A stretch of DNA of 35,344 bases from Alphaproteobacteria bacterium. Its GTDB lineage: Bacteria > Pseudomonadota > Alphaproteobacteria > Thalassobaculales > Thalassobaculaceae. Shown here piece after piece: positions 23,779 to 32,991 of this stretch; positions within the stretch are counted from its first letter, which is position 1; every line of letters begins with the position of its first letter. Location of the stretch: contig JANSYC010000039.1 of assembly GCA_024742605.1 (NCBI GenBank), forward strand, positions 1-35,344, written 5' to 3'. The notes below the pieces were generated by a model that worked only from the letters and a program-made list of their open reading frames with translations, ran no database searches and had not been told where the DNA came from. A program made the position numbers and the translations under genes.

Positions 23779-24843
23779 CTACTCCGGAAGGATCGCGCGG
23801 CTGATCGCGAGACCCGCCTCCTGGGTCGACGCGGAGCCCCCAAGGTCGGCGGTCAGCGCGCCGCCGGAGGCGAGCGCCGCATCCACCGCCCGTTCCATCG
23901 CATGGGCCGCCAGGATCGCCGCCTGGTTCTCCTGCCGCTTTCCGATCCAGCCGATCAGCATGGCGGTCGACAGGATCAGCGCCACCGGATTGGCGGTCCC
24001 CCGTCCGGCAATGTCCGGAGCCGACCCATGGCTGGCCTGGGCGATCGCGAACCCGTCGCCCGCGTTCAAGGATCCGGCGACCCCGAGACCGCCCGCCAGT
24101 TCGGCGGCCAGATTGGACAGAATGTCGCCAAACATGTTGGAGGTGACCACAACGTCGAACCGTTCCGGCTCACGCACAAGAAGCGAGGCCATGGCGTCAA
24201 CCAGCACCTCTTCTACCTCGATTCCCGCATAGTCGCGGGCCCCCGACTGCGCCGCGTTCCGGAACAGTCCATCCGTCATCTTCAGCACGTTTGACTTGGT
24301 CACGATGGTCATTTTGTTGCGGCGACCATCGGCAATCGAGGCGCCCGCGCGGCCGATCCGCTCGGAGCCCTGCCGGGTGATCTTGCGCACCGCCAGGGCC
24401 ACGTCGGCCGTCGGCATGAACTCGCCCGAGCCCTGAAACATGGTCCGGTCGGCGTAGAATCCCTCGGTGTTCTCCCGGACGATGACCAGGTCCATCTCCT
24501 TCACCGAAGCCGGCACGTTCGGTCGGGTGCGCGAGGGGCGGATGTTGGCATAAAGATCGAAGCGCTTGCGAAACTCGGCTGACGGGTTCAGCCCGCCCTT
24601 CTCCTTCGGTGGGTAATCGACCGTCGAGACCGGCCCCAAGATCACCCCGTCGACCGCCCCAGCGTCCGCGAAGGTCTCGTCGGTGACCGTCACTCCATGC
24701 TGCTTCAGTGCCTCCAGGCCGACCGGCTGGCGGAACAGCTCGAGGCCAAGACTGTGGCGCTTGTCCAACGCCTCCAGCACGCGCTCGGTCGCATCCGCGA
24801 TTTCGGGGCCGATACCATCACCAGCCAACAGCATGAGTTTCAT
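23779..24843 (-). CDS. Isocitrate/isopropylmalate dehydrogenase family enzyme
   Basis: 354 residues. The family oxidatively decarboxylates beta-hydroxyacids with NAD(P). Signatures seen are [11 protein letters not shown] at the start, [22 protein letters not shown] (residues 122-132), [13 protein letters not shown] with the catalytic Lys, and the metal/cofactor segment [25 protein letters not shown] favours isocitrate, tartrate or homoisocitrate-like substrates over isopropylmalate, but the sequence cannot decide. The frame is open to 24930; ATG 24843 has GGAGAAG at 5-base spacing and the family N-terminus. An aldo/keto reductase follows after five bases. phoX is divergent across 190 bases. 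Confidence 0.9.
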   Translation of the reverse strand: MKLMLLAGDGIGPEIADATERVLEALDKRHSLGLELFRQPVGLEALKQHGVTVTDETFADAGAVDGVILGPVSTVDYPPKEKGGLNPSAEFRKRFDLYANIRPSRTRPNVPASVKEMDLVIVRENTEGFYADRTMFQGSGEFMPTADVALAVRKITRQGSERIGRAGASIADGRRNKMTIVTKSNVLKMTDGLFRNAAQSGARDYAGIEVEEVLVDAMASLLVREPERFDVVVTSNMFGDILSNLAAELAGGLGVAGSLNAGDGFAIAQASHGSAPDIAGRGTANPVALILSTAMLIGWIGKRQENQAAILAAHAMERAVDAALASGGALTADLGGSASTQEAGLAISRAILPE

Positions 24844-24951
24844 GATCTTCTCCAGATGTCGCCCCACACCCTGCTGAACGCGGAATGCTAAGTCTAGGGG
24901 CTGCACGGGCTTTTCAATCGCCGGGTCCATCTTAAAGCCTCCATCATATCA

Positions 24952-24969
24952 CAGTCACGAAGCTGTCGC
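24952..24969 (+). promoter_or_regulatory. Candidate Pho box upstream of phoX
   Basis: CAGTCAC (24952-24958) and CTGTCGC (24963-24969) are separated by GAAG, giving the 11-bp repeat unit of PhoB sites (consensus CTGTCAT-N4-CTGTCAT). Each half matches five of seven positions. It lies 65 bases upstream of a phosphatase gene expected to respond to phosphate starvation. I see no clear -10 at the ideal distance. Confidence 0.42.
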
Positions 24970-25033
24970 GAAAGCCGGCTACTGGTCGTCGGGAGCCAGA
25001 ATAAACCCCGACCGCGAAATACGGAGATCCGTC

Positions 25034-26920
25034 ATGCAGACCCGAGATCATGATTTGTCCTTCGATGCGTGGGATGAGGTGCACTCGCCCCGCGCTGAGC
25101 GCTGCGATTTCGACGCCGTCGTCGATCGCGCCATCTCCCGCCGTGGAATTCTTGGCGGCCTGGCGGCCTTCGGCGCCGTGGCGCTGCTCGGCAGCACGGC
25201 CCTGGCACCCGCCGCCCGCGCCGCGTCCCGTCTGGGGTTCGAGCAGGTCGCCGCCAATAGCCTCGACACCATCACGGTGCCGACCGGGTACTCTTGGCAT
25301 CCGGTCGCGACCTGGGGCGACCCGTTGTGGTCGGCCGCGGCCGAGTTCGATCCGGCAAGCCGCGGGACGGGCGTCAGCCAGGAGGCCGCATTCGGCGACA
25401 ACAATGACGGCATGGCCCTGTTCGTGGACGGCGACAGTCTGGTGCTGGCGGTGAACAACGAATACACCAATCGCCCGATCATCTTCGGCAACCGGGACAG
25501 CAAGCTGCCCGAGACCGCCGACGACGTTCGCAAGGGCAAGGCCGCCCATGGCGTCTCGGTGATGGAGATCGCCGAGACAGACGGCAGGTGGCACGTGGTG
25601 AAGGACTCCGCCTACAACCGCCGCATCACCGCCGACACCCCAATGGAGATCACCGGCCCGGCACGGGGACACGCCCTGCTGAAGACCGCGGCGGACCCGA
25701 CAGGCACCACTTCGCTCGGCACCTGGAACAATTGCGGCAACGGCCGGACCCCCTGGGGCACCTACCTGGCCTGCGAGGAGAACTTCAACGGCTATTTCTC
25801 GTCCAGCGACGCCGACTACAAGCCCAGCGCCGAGCTGTCGCGCTACGGTGTGAAGACCGAAGACTGGGGCTACGCCTGGGCAATGACGGACGAGCGCTTC
25901 GACATTTCCAAGCATCCACAGGAGCCGAACCGCGCCGGCTACGTGGTCGAGATCGATCCGCTGGACCCGCACTCCACGCCGAAGAAACGGACCGCCCTGG
26001 GACGCTTCAAGCACGAGAACGCGGAACTGGTCGTGAACGGCGACGGGACCGTCGCCGTCTACATGGGCGACGACGAGCGGGGCGAGTTCCTCTACAAGTT
26101 CGTCTCCTCCGGCAAGTACGCGGTCGGCGCGGACAATTCCGACCTGCTCGAGGACGGCGACCTGTTCGTCGCCAGGTTCAACGATGATGGAACCGGCGAG
26201 TGGCTCGCCCTGACACCGGAGACCACAGGGATGAGGGACAAGGGCGAGATCTCGGTCCACACTCGCATCGCAGCCTCAGCGGTGGGTGCGACGACCATGG
26301 ACCGTCCGGAATGGGTGGCGGCCAATCCCAAGACATCCGATGTCTACTGCTGTCTGACCAACAACCGGAACCGGGGCGTGAAGCCGAATGCCGGCGGCGA
26401 CCAGACCCCGGTCAACGGCCCGAACCCGCGCGAGAAGAACAACTACGGCCAGATCGTCCGCTGGGCCCCGGTCGACGACGACCACGCCGGACCAAACTTC
26501 ACCTGGGACCTGTTAGTCGTGGCCGGAAATCCAACCGTGCACAGCGATGCCTATGCCGGCTCAAGCAACGTCACGGCCGAGAACATGTTCAATTCGCCGG
26601 ACGGGCTGGCGTTCGACAGCACCGGCCTGGCGTGGATCCAGACCGACGGCAACTACTCGAACGAGGGCGACTTCGCCGGGATGGGCAACAACCAGATGCT
26701 GATCGGCGACCCGGCAACGGGCGAGATCAGACGCTTTCTGGTCGGCCCGAAGGAATGCGAGATCACCGGCATCACCTGGGCGCCGGACCGCCGGACGGTT
26801 TTCGTGGGGGTCCAGCATCCGGGCGAGAAAGGCGGCAGCGCCTTCCCCGGAGGCGGCCAGTCGGTCCCGCGCTCCTGCGTGATCGCGGTCAAACGCGAGG
26901 ATGGTGGACTGATCGGCTGA
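25034..26920 (+). CDS. phoX: PhoX-family alkaline phosphatase, Tat-exported
   Basis: 628 residues. A twin-arginine signal (Ser35-Arg36-Arg37 in SRRGILGGLAAFGAVALLG) ends around ALAPAARA at residue 63. PhoX enzymes are calcium- and iron-containing periplasmic phosphatases that release phosphate from many monoesters. Conserved PhoX regions visible are VNNEYTNRP, GTWNNCGNGRTPWGTYLACEENFNGYF, FKHENAELV with MGDDERGEFLYKF, and PDGLAFDSTG. The long N-terminus before the RR motif is usual for PhoX. A candidate Pho box lies 65 bases upstream. The gene converges on a porin gene that could serve phosphate or ester uptake. Confidence 0.93.
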   Translation: MQTRDHDLSFDAWDEVHSPRAERCDFDAVVDRAISRRGILGGLAAFGAVALLGSTALAPAARAASRLGFEQVAANSLDTITVPTGYSWHPVATWGDPLWSAAAEFDPASRGTGVSQEAAFGDNNDGMALFVDGDSLVLAVNNEYTNRPIIFGNRDSKLPETADDVRKGKAAHGVSVMEIAETDGRWHVVKDSAYNRRITADTPMEITGPARGHALLKTAADPTGTTSLGTWNNCGNGRTPWGTYLACEENFNGYFSSSDADYKPSAELSRYGVKTEDWGYAWAMTDERFDISKHPQEPNRAGYVVEIDPLDPHSTPKKRTALGRFKHENAELVVNGDGTVAVYMGDDERGEFLYKFVSSGKYAVGADNSDLLEDGDLFVARFNDDGTGEWLALTPETTGMRDKGEISVHTRIAASAVGATTMDRPEWVAANPKTSDVYCCLTNNRNRGVKPNAGGDQTPVNGPNPREKNNYGQIVRWAPVDDDHAGPNFTWDLLVVAGNPTVHSDAYAGSSNVTAENMFNSPDGLAFDSTGLAWIQTDGNYSNEGDFAGMGNNQMLIGDPATGEIRRFLVGPKECEITGITWAPDRRTVFVGVQHPGEKGGSAFPGGGQSVPRSCVIAVKREDGGLIG

Positions 26921-26944
26921 AATCTCCGCCAGGCGGACGGCGGC

Positions 26945-26965
26945 GGGCGATCATCATGGTCGCCC
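26945..26965. terminator. Hairpin between convergent phoX and porin genes
   Basis: GGGCGA at 26945-26950 pairs with TCGCCC at 26960-26965 across a 9-base loop. It lies in the 72-base gap between the two convergent stops, so it could terminate both. Only short T runs follow, so strength is uncertain. Confidence 0.38.
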
Positions 26966-26992
26966 TTCGTCGTATAATCGGCGGCACCCTCT

Positions 26993-28114
26993 TTAGAACG
27001 ACAGTTTCACCATTGTGACACCGAAGATCGCCGTGCTGTCCTCACCGAAGCCGCTGTCGTCGGTGATCTCGGCGGCTCCAAGGGACCCGGCCAGAGTCAC
27101 GCCGGGGCCGAGTGCGTAGGACATGTCGAACTGGACCGTGTCCAGATTGGCCGCCCGGGCTCCGGTCCCGCCGGCATTGGCACTGGGCGAGCCATCTCGT
27201 TCGGAGAAGAAGCCCAGCAGCGCGAACTTCATCGCGCCCTCCGGCTCATAGGCGAGACCGACATTCAGACCGGACATATCGCCCAACGACGTGTCGTCGA
27301 AGGACTCCGCATAGGACGCTGCGACCGAGACCGCTCCGTAGCTGACCGACGCACCCAGATTGTAGGAACTGGGATCGTCGCCGGACACATTTTCACCCAG
27401 GGACATGCGGCCCCACCCGCCGGACAGGGCGAAGCCGAAAGCGCCCACCGAACGCTTGTACTGAGCGCCGAAGGTGACGCCGTCGTGCAGGCTGACCTTC
27501 CGGTCGATCAGAGGGCTGCTGTCCTCGACCGCGTCCGGAACGTAGGAGGCGCCCACCCGGAACCCACTGATGGAATGGCTGAGATAGGTGATCCGATTGG
27601 TGTCATTCACCCGGTTGGGTTCCACATAGGTCGACCCGAACGCACCGCGGAACAGTCCGTTGTTGCCACCGATACCGTCGAAGGCCATCCACTCGATATT
27701 GTCGCCGGAGTTCACGCCGAGCCCGAAACTCTTCGGGGCCACGTGCAGCTTGTACATGGCAGAGTTTTCACTGCCGAGGATGACGTCACCGTACTCGTGG
27801 GTGAGCGTCATATAGCTTTCGTCGATCTGGTCGCCGGAGGTGTTGCCTTCGAGTTGGACGTCAATAGCGATCTTCAGGCCGTTATCCAGCGTGGTGGCGC
27901 CGAGGAAATGGATCTCGGTATCCGATTTCACATCGAAGCCGTCCACATCCACGCTCGACAGGTCCTGACTGACGTAGCCGACGAACTGCTCCATATAGCC
28001 GCCGACCCGAGCACTCAGCTTCTCGGCGGCATATGCGGAGCCGATCGGCGCGGTCGCGAAAGCCGCCATCGACAGGGCCGTGGTCGCAAGAAGTGTCCGT
28101 CGCATGGTCTTCAT
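26993..28114 (-). CDS. General porin (Gram-negative Porin_4 type)
   Basis: 373 residues: a signal peptide ending SAYAAEK (about residue 29), then alternating short amphipathic strands, no cysteines, and a C-terminal VKLSF whose final Phe is the outer-membrane insertion mark. The N-terminal strand LSARVGGYMEQFVGYV and the loop MYKLHVAPKSFGLGVNSGD are typical of alphaproteobacterial trimeric porins. The frame is open to 28204; I use ATG 28114, with 28105 (MRRTLLATT) also possible. Neither has a strong ribosome site. It is convergent with phoX. Confidence 0.9.
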   Translation of the reverse strand: MKTMRRTLLATTALSMAAFATAPIGSAYAAEKLSARVGGYMEQFVGYVSQDLSSVDVDGFDVKSDTEIHFLGATTLDNGLKIAIDVQLEGNTSGDQIDESYMTLTHEYGDVILGSENSAMYKLHVAPKSFGLGVNSGDNIEWMAFDGIGGNNGLFRGAFGSTYVEPNRVNDTNRITYLSHSISGFRVGASYVPDAVEDSSPLIDRKVSLHDGVTFGAQYKRSVGAFGFALSGGWGRMSLGENVSGDDPSSYNLGASVSYGAVSVAASYAESFDDTSLGDMSGLNVGLAYEPEGAMKFALLGFFSERDGSPSANAGGTGARAANLDTVQFDMSYALGPGVTLAGSLGAAEITDDSGFGEDSTAIFGVTMVKLSF

Positions 28115-28207
28115 CCCGGATGTGGCGGATCCCGATCCGCATGTCTTCCCCTGCAACCGCGCTGAAGACAACCTGCCCCGCCCACGATTTGCACCTACCC
28201 GCAATCT

Positions 28208-28225
28208 GACAGTTCCACGTCTGTC
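28208..28225. promoter_or_regulatory. Inverted repeat GACAG-N8-CTGTC upstream of the porin
   Basis: GACAG at 28208-28212 and CTGTC at 28221-28225 form a perfect 5-8-5 inverted repeat about 95 bases before the porin start. A second inverted repeat ATACAA-GCTT-TTGTAT sits at 28227-28242, between it and the end of the upstream hydrolase gene, and may act as that gene's 3' hairpin. Short repeats like these can arise by chance. Confidence 0.25.
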
Positions 28226-28247
28226 GATACAAGCTTTTGTATGCGCC

Positions 28248-29093
28248 TCATGACTCCGACAGAAGATTTAGCAGGACGCCGTTGAAGGTCTCGGACGCCT
28301 CGTACTGCGCCCAATGGCCAACCCCGTCGAGGATCACGATACCGGCGTCCGGATGATGGCTGCGGAGGTGATCGTGTCGCGGCTCGAAATAGCCGACCGC
28401 CGTGATGTCCTCCGCTCCCCAGACCCGATTCATCCGCCCGGTGACATTGGGGATCTCCCGACGCAGCCGGTCGGAGAGCGAGATCGGCCGGGAGCGGATG
28501 CGGTTGCGCGTGGTATTGATCCGCTGGATGTGCAGCGCCAGCGGATCGATATTGGCCGGATCGGCGAACATCAGAAGCCCCAGATTGTGGCGCATGATCT
28601 GCTCCCGCTCATCTGGGGTCATCTCCGGGGTGGCGCGGATCATCTGCTGGGTCATCGGCCCGCGCTCTCCCAGACCTGCCGCGCCGACACCCGTGAACGA
28701 GATCACCCGATCACCCAGACCCGCAGCGAGCACGCCGCCGATGATGGAGCCGAAGGAGAAGGCCGCGATTCGCACCTGCTCCGCGCCCACTATGCGATCG
28801 AGCCCGTCCCGCAGTATCGCCGCCAGACTGTCCGCATCGAACGGATGCGGCGGATCATCACTATCCCCCTGTCCAGCCATGTCAGGTGCGATCACCCGGT
28901 ACCGCGCGGACAGGGCCTCCACATTGCGCACCCAATGGTTCCAGGAGCCAAACCCGCCGTGCAGCAGGACCAGCGGCTCACCGCTCCCCCAGCAGCGCCA
29001 CACCACATGATGGCCGTCGGTACCGGCAATCGGGGTCCGGATGGTTTCGGCGGAGGATTCGAGGGCGGCAAGTATTGCGGCGGCGTCAGTCAT
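28248..29093 (-). CDS. Alpha/beta hydrolase
   Basis: 281 residues. The catalytic triad can be placed: Ser113 in AAFSFGS (the first Gly of GxSxG is Ala), Asp229 in VWGAEDITAV, His260 in DGVGHWAQYE. The oxyanion region is LLHGGFGSWNHW and the strand-4 loop PDMAGQGDSD. The layout matches MhpC/epoxide-hydrolase-like enzymes that cleave C-C or ester bonds. The frame extends to a TTG at 29117, but ATG 29093 gives a natural N-terminus. It is the last gene of the operon flavin monooxygenase, MFS exporter, hydrolase. Confidence 0.88.
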   Translation of the reverse strand: MTDAAAILAALESSAETIRTPIAGTDGHHVVWRCWGSGEPLVLLHGGFGSWNHWVRNVEALSARYRVIAPDMAGQGDSDDPPHPFDADSLAAILRDGLDRIVGAEQVRIAAFSFGSIIGGVLAAGLGDRVISFTGVGAAGLGERGPMTQQMIRATPEMTPDEREQIMRHNLGLLMFADPANIDPLALHIQRINTTRNRIRSRPISLSDRLRREIPNVTGRMNRVWGAEDITAVGYFEPRHDHLRSHHPDAGIVILDGVGHWAQYEASETFNGVLLNLLSES

Positions 29094-29126
29094 CTGGGTT
29101 TCACTCTCGGTTATCAAGGGTCCTGA

Positions 29127-30398
29127 TCATCGCCGCAGTTCCGGGACGCATACCAGCAGAACGGCAAGTGCTATCAATCCTTCGACCGCGATCACCGCCA
29201 GGGCCGTGGAGCCGCCCAGCATGCTGGCGAGCCACCCCACATGCATCACACCGATCGGGCCGGCACCGATGCAGACCGACAGCACGCCCATCAGCCGCGA
29301 CCGGATCTCGGGAGGAGCTTCGGAGAACATGATGGCCGATTGCATCGCCGCGAACCCTGCGATTCCGAACCCTCCGACAATCAGGATCAGCACCGCCAGC
29401 CCGTAGATATCGACCAGCGAAAACAGCAGGATGCAGAGGATGAACAGGCCGGACCCCAGGACATAGATCCGGCGGAACCGAGCCGGCGTCGCGAGGAAGG
29501 CCAGCATTGTGGCACCGACGAAGGCCCCGGCTCCCTCGGACGCCATCATCAGGCCGATCAGCACCGGGCTGACGGAAAAGGTCTCACTGCCGACCACCGG
29601 CGCCATCGCCGCGTAGGGGAAGGCGAACAGATTGACGATGATGGTCACGCCCAGATGTCCCATCAGCGCGCGGTTCTTGCGCAGATAGGCGATCCCCTCT
29701 CCGATATCGGCGAACAGTTTGGTGCTGCGGGGCGGCCGCTTGGCCTGACGATAGATCAGCGAGATCGAGAGCAGGCCGGCCAGCGCGTAAAAGACAGCCG
29801 CCACTGCATAGGCTCCGGTCATGCCGACCGCCGCGAACAAGGCTCCGCCTGCCAGCGGGCCGATCATCCGGGTCGCGTTGTTCGACGCGCTGTCCATCGA
29901 CATGGCGGGTCCCAGACGCCCCTGCCCCACGCTCTCGCCCAAGATCGTCCGACGAACCGGGAAATCGGTCGACCAGCAGAGCCCGTTGATGAACGCCCCC
30001 AGTCCGACCTGCCAGATCTCCAGCATCTCGAACCACGCGAGCATCGACAGCAGCGCGGTCACCGCCGCCATTGTCATCATGCAGCCGATCAGGATCAGGC
30101 GCCGGTCGATCCGGTCGGCGATCGCACCGGTGAAAGTGCCGAACATGGCCATCGGCAGCATGCGCAGCACCGTCATCAGCGCCACCAGCACCGGAGACGC
30201 GGTCTCGGCATAGACCCAGACACCGATCGCCAGCATCTCGAGCCAGCGCATGGCGCCCATCAGCACGCCGATGGTCCACAGTTTCTGGAATTCGCGATCG
30301 ACGACGAGGGACATCACACCGACCGGTTGAACCGGCATGCGATCTCCCGCCTCGTCGACCCGTGCTCCGGGGTTCGAAGGCGGATCTGGAAGGGTCAT
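29127..30398 (-). CDS. MFS transporter (DHA3/EntS-like)
   Basis: 423 residues with about 12 hydrophobic segments. The MFS signature between TM2 and TM3 reads GAIADRIDRRLILIG. The motif DFPVRRTILGESVGQGRLGPAMSMDSAS, after TM4, is characteristic of the MFS_3/EntS exporter group. The protein probably exports a small molecule. The frame is open to 30440 but that would overlap the upstream gene by 35 bases; ATG 30398 lies seven bases after the upstream stop, with AGGACC beside it. The hydrolase gene follows. Confidence 0.9.
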   Translation of the reverse strand: MTLPDPPSNPGARVDEAGDRMPVQPVGVMSLVVDREFQKLWTIGVLMGAMRWLEMLAIGVWVYAETASPVLVALMTVLRMLPMAMFGTFTGAIADRIDRRLILIGCMMTMAAVTALLSMLAWFEMLEIWQVGLGAFINGLCWSTDFPVRRTILGESVGQGRLGPAMSMDSASNNATRMIGPLAGGALFAAVGMTGAYAVAAVFYALAGLLSISLIYRQAKRPPRSTKLFADIGEGIAYLRKNRALMGHLGVTIIVNLFAFPYAAMAPVVGSETFSVSPVLIGLMMASEGAGAFVGATMLAFLATPARFRRIYVLGSGLFILCILLFSLVDIYGLAVLILIVGGFGIAGFAAMQSAIMFSEAPPEIRSRLMGVLSVCIGAGPIGVMHVGWLASMLGGSTALAVIAVEGLIALAVLLVCVPELRR

Positions 30399-30405
30399 AA
30401 AGGTC

Positions 30406-31524
30406 CTATTCGGCGGCGGCGGAGCTTCCCCGACGGTCATCCATATAGCGCGTCAGGGCCGGGCCAACCTCCTCCGCCATCACGGTAAAGGAGTTCATCC
30501 AACTGTCTTTGAGGCCATCCATATCGTGTCCGGTCAGCATCAGCACGCCGAAATCGCCGATCTCGTCCCGGAACGCCACCAGCTTGTCGAGCACGGTTTT
30601 CTTGGTGCCGGCGATGATCAGATCCTTCGACTTCGCGACCGCCGCGGCCTTGACCTGGTCCCAATCCACATCGGTCGAGAAATCGCCACCCGCGAATTTT
30701 CCCTGCAGATTCAGATAGCTGTAATAGAAGGCGAAGGCGCCATCCGGGTCGTTCAGCAGCTCCTCCGCATCGGCATCGGTATCGGTGATGAGGACCGACC
30801 GCCCGACCCGCCAGACCGACGGATCCGGCCGCAATCCCGCCTGCTCCGCACCCGCCGCATAAGTCGGCCAGTGGGTCGCGATATCGACCGCCGGAACGAA
30901 GTTTCCGGACATCGGAATCCAGCCCCGCATGCCCGCGAACTTGGCCGTCATCGAATTCGCGCTGCGCAGCGAGACGGCGATCGGCGGGTGCGGATCCTGA
31001 TAGGGCTTGAGGAACCGGCCGAGGCCGATCTCCGGGAACACCCGGTCGGTGAGAGAGACATTGAAGTATTTGCCCTCATGGCTCCAAGGCGGCTCGTCCC
31101 GCCAGACTTTCTGGATAACCTCAATTGCCTCGACCATTTTCATCGTCCGGTTCTTGCCGTCGAGATTGTCGAAGATCTCCCAGTCGCTCGACAGACCGCC
31201 GGCGCCAATCCCGAACAGACACCGGCCCTGGGACAGATGGTCGAACAGGGCGACATGGCTTGCCACCACCACCGGGTGCTGCTGCGGCAGGGAGATCACA
31301 CCGGTGCCGAACTTGATCCGGGTTGTCTCGGCGATCAGGGACGCGTTGAACAGCAGCGGAGAGGTCACCGGCTCGGCCGTGGAGGTGTAATGCTCCCCCA
31401 TCCAGGCCTCGGCATATCCAAGTTTATCAGCCAGTTTCACAAGGTCCCGATCGTCTGCCAGAACGTCACCGAACTTTCGCGCCGGCGGATGCAACGGCAT
31501 CATGAACAATCCGAGATCTGGCAT
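30406..31524 (-). CDS. LLM-class flavin-dependent monooxygenase
   Basis: 372-residue luciferase-like (bacterial luciferase/limonene monooxygenase type) TIM barrel. Family blocks seen: GLFMMPLHPP, LADKLGYAEAWMGEHYTS, IKFGTGVISLPQQHP, GRCLFGIGAGGLSSDWEIF and GTKKTVLDKLVAF. These enzymes use FMNH2 from a separate reductase and oxygen; no reductase is adjacent. The start ATG 31524 has a strong AGGAGG at 8-base spacing, which decides it over the frame's 31566 start. First gene of a three-gene operon. The pairing with an alpha/beta hydrolase suggests Baeyer-Villiger or hydroxylation chemistry followed by hydrolysis (inference). Confidence 0.92.
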   Translation of the reverse strand: MPDLGLFMMPLHPPARKFGDVLADDRDLVKLADKLGYAEAWMGEHYTSTAEPVTSPLLFNASLIAETTRIKFGTGVISLPQQHPVVVASHVALFDHLSQGRCLFGIGAGGLSSDWEIFDNLDGKNRTMKMVEAIEVIQKVWRDEPPWSHEGKYFNVSLTDRVFPEIGLGRFLKPYQDPHPPIAVSLRSANSMTAKFAGMRGWIPMSGNFVPAVDIATHWPTYAAGAEQAGLRPDPSVWRVGRSVLITDTDADAEELLNDPDGAFAFYYSYLNLQGKFAGGDFSTDVDWDQVKAAAVAKSKDLIIAGTKKTVLDKLVAFRDEIGDFGVLMLTGHDMDGLKDSWMNSFTVMAEEVGPALTRYMDDRRGSSAAAE

Positions 31525-31556
31525 CGGTCGGTCCTCCTGGAACGGCAGACAAGGCT

Positions 31557-31566
31557 TTGTATACAA
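31557..31566. promoter_or_regulatory. Palindrome TTGTATACAA upstream of the monooxygenase operon
   Basis: A perfect 10-bp palindrome 33 bases before the monooxygenase start. The form TNGT-N2-ACNA resembles GntR-family operators, and TATACA inside it could double as a -10. No regulator gene is adjacent. A 10-bp palindrome is expected by chance many times in 35 kb, so only its position makes it notable. The rest of the 254-base divergent gap (31525-31778) shows nothing else I can support. Confidence 0.25.
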
Positions 31567-31778
31567 TGAGGCTAGAGGGAAATCCGGTCATTTGGAAGCA
31601 CCTCGCGCCGCCGTCGTGGCGGTCGTCATTCCGCCGCCCGGCAATAGCCAACCGAACCCCCGGCGACCTGCGGAAAACCGCCGGTGTTTCCTTCACGGAA
31701 TTTCACAACGCCGCTTGGGATCGACCTGCTCTGAAAGGAACCCTTGTCGATGCCCCGGCGCAGTGATAGCGGAACCCC

Positions 31779-32900
31779 ATGAACATTTTAGACGCAATCC
31801 CCAAAACCTTCGGATCCGATTACGCCGCATGCCGGCACCTGTTCCTGGAGGGTGCCAAAGCGGCGGGCGGAAGTCTCGAAGCCCACGACAACCCCAATTC
31901 CGGTCCAAAGGGCGAATCCCTGACCTGCGACACCGCCTGGTTCGGTCCGGCCGATGCCGGGCGGGTGCTGGTGGTGGTCTCCGCAACCCACGGGGTCGAA
32001 GGGTTCTGCGGCTCCGGCATCCAAAACGACTGGCTGCTGACCGGCGGTCCGTCCGGCCTGCCCCGCGACACCGCAATCCTGCTGATCCACGCCCTGAACC
32101 CGCACGGGTTCGCCTGGCTGCGGCGTGTCACCGAGGAAGGCTGCGATCTGAACCGCAACGGCATCAATTTCAACGAGCCGCTGCCGGAGAATGCGGGCCA
32201 CGACGCCTTGGTCGACTGCTTCGTGCCGGCGGATCTGAAGCCGGACACCATCACCGCCGCCGACGCCCGCATCCAGGCCTTCCGGGCCGAGCATGGCGAG
32301 AAGGTCTATCAGGCCGCCCGCAAGGCCGGACAGTACGCGCACGCCCATTCCATTTTCTTCGGCGGCTTCGGGCCGACCTGGGCGCGCCAGACGCTCGAGA
32401 CGATCATTGAGCGCTACGAGCTGGCGGAGCGGCGTCTGGTCACCATTCTCGACGTGCATACCGGCCTCGGCCCGCACGGGCACGGTGAGCCGATCTGCGG
32501 CCACAAGCGCGGGACCGTCGGCTTCGATCGGGTGCTGGAGATGTACGGCGACACGGTCGGCCTGCCCTCCGAAGGCACCTCATCGTCGATTCCGCTGCAT
32601 GGCACCCAGCGGGAAATCTGGGGCCCGCGCCTGGGCAACAACTACACGTACGTGGCGCTGGAATTCGGCACCTACCAGCCGGACAACGGCACCCGTGTGC
32701 TGCGCGCCGATCACTGGCTGCACCATCAGGCCGAGTTGGCCGGCTGCACCGTCGACTGGTCGGATCCGCGCACCGTCGAGATCAAATCCGCCATCCGCAA
32801 GCACTATCATCCGGACAGCGACACCTGGAAGGAAATGGTCTTGTGGCGGGGCCGTCAGATGATCCGGCAAAGCCTTGAAGGCCTGGTCAGGTTCGGCTAG
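31779..32900 (+). CDS. DUF2817 M14-like metallopeptidase
   Basis: 373 residues, DUF2817 (PF10994), related to M14 zinc carboxypeptidases. The whole expected active site is visible: zinc ligands His71 and Glu74 in ATHGVEG and His227 in LDVHTGLG, the Asn-Arg pair in DLNRNGINFNE (residues 123-133), and the likely general base Glu295 in VALEFGTY. There is no signal peptide, so it is cytoplasmic. Substrates are unknown; peptide or amide carboxyl ends are expected. GCGGAA precedes the ATG. An N-formylglutamate amidohydrolase follows after 91 bases, another enzyme of the same broad zinc-hydrolase relationship. Confidence 0.88.
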   Translation: MNILDAIPKTFGSDYAACRHLFLEGAKAAGGSLEAHDNPNSGPKGESLTCDTAWFGPADAGRVLVVVSATHGVEGFCGSGIQNDWLLTGGPSGLPRDTAILLIHALNPHGFAWLRRVTEEGCDLNRNGINFNEPLPENAGHDALVDCFVPADLKPDTITAADARIQAFRAEHGEKVYQAARKAGQYAHAHSIFFGGFGPTWARQTLETIIERYELAERRLVTILDVHTGLGPHGHGEPICGHKRGTVGFDRVLEMYGDTVGLPSEGTSSSIPLHGTQREIWGPRLGNNYTYVALEFGTYQPDNGTRVLRADHWLHHQAELAGCTVDWSDPRTVEIKSAIRKHYHPDSDTWKEMVLWRGRQMIRQSLEGLVRFG

Positions 32901-32991
32901 CGGCGGGACACCCCGATCGTCTCGAACGCTCGATTTATGGCATTTCGTGTATTAGAACGTCGTCACGCACCAGCCAAACCGGATCCCCGCC

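Noticed and set aside
24944-26260. 438-codon minus-strand frame opposite phoX
   Set aside because: PhoX is unambiguous with a Tat signal and family blocks; the opposite frame is a composition artefact.
28200-28245. Pho box upstream of the porin
   Set aside because: CTGTC elements are present but arranged as an inverted repeat with 8-base spacing, not as 11-bp direct repeats.
29241-31569. Two long plus-strand frames (415 and 410 codons) opposite the MFS and monooxygenase genes
   Set aside because: They lie antiparallel to recognised genes, are His/Arg/Gln-rich and lack ribosome sites.
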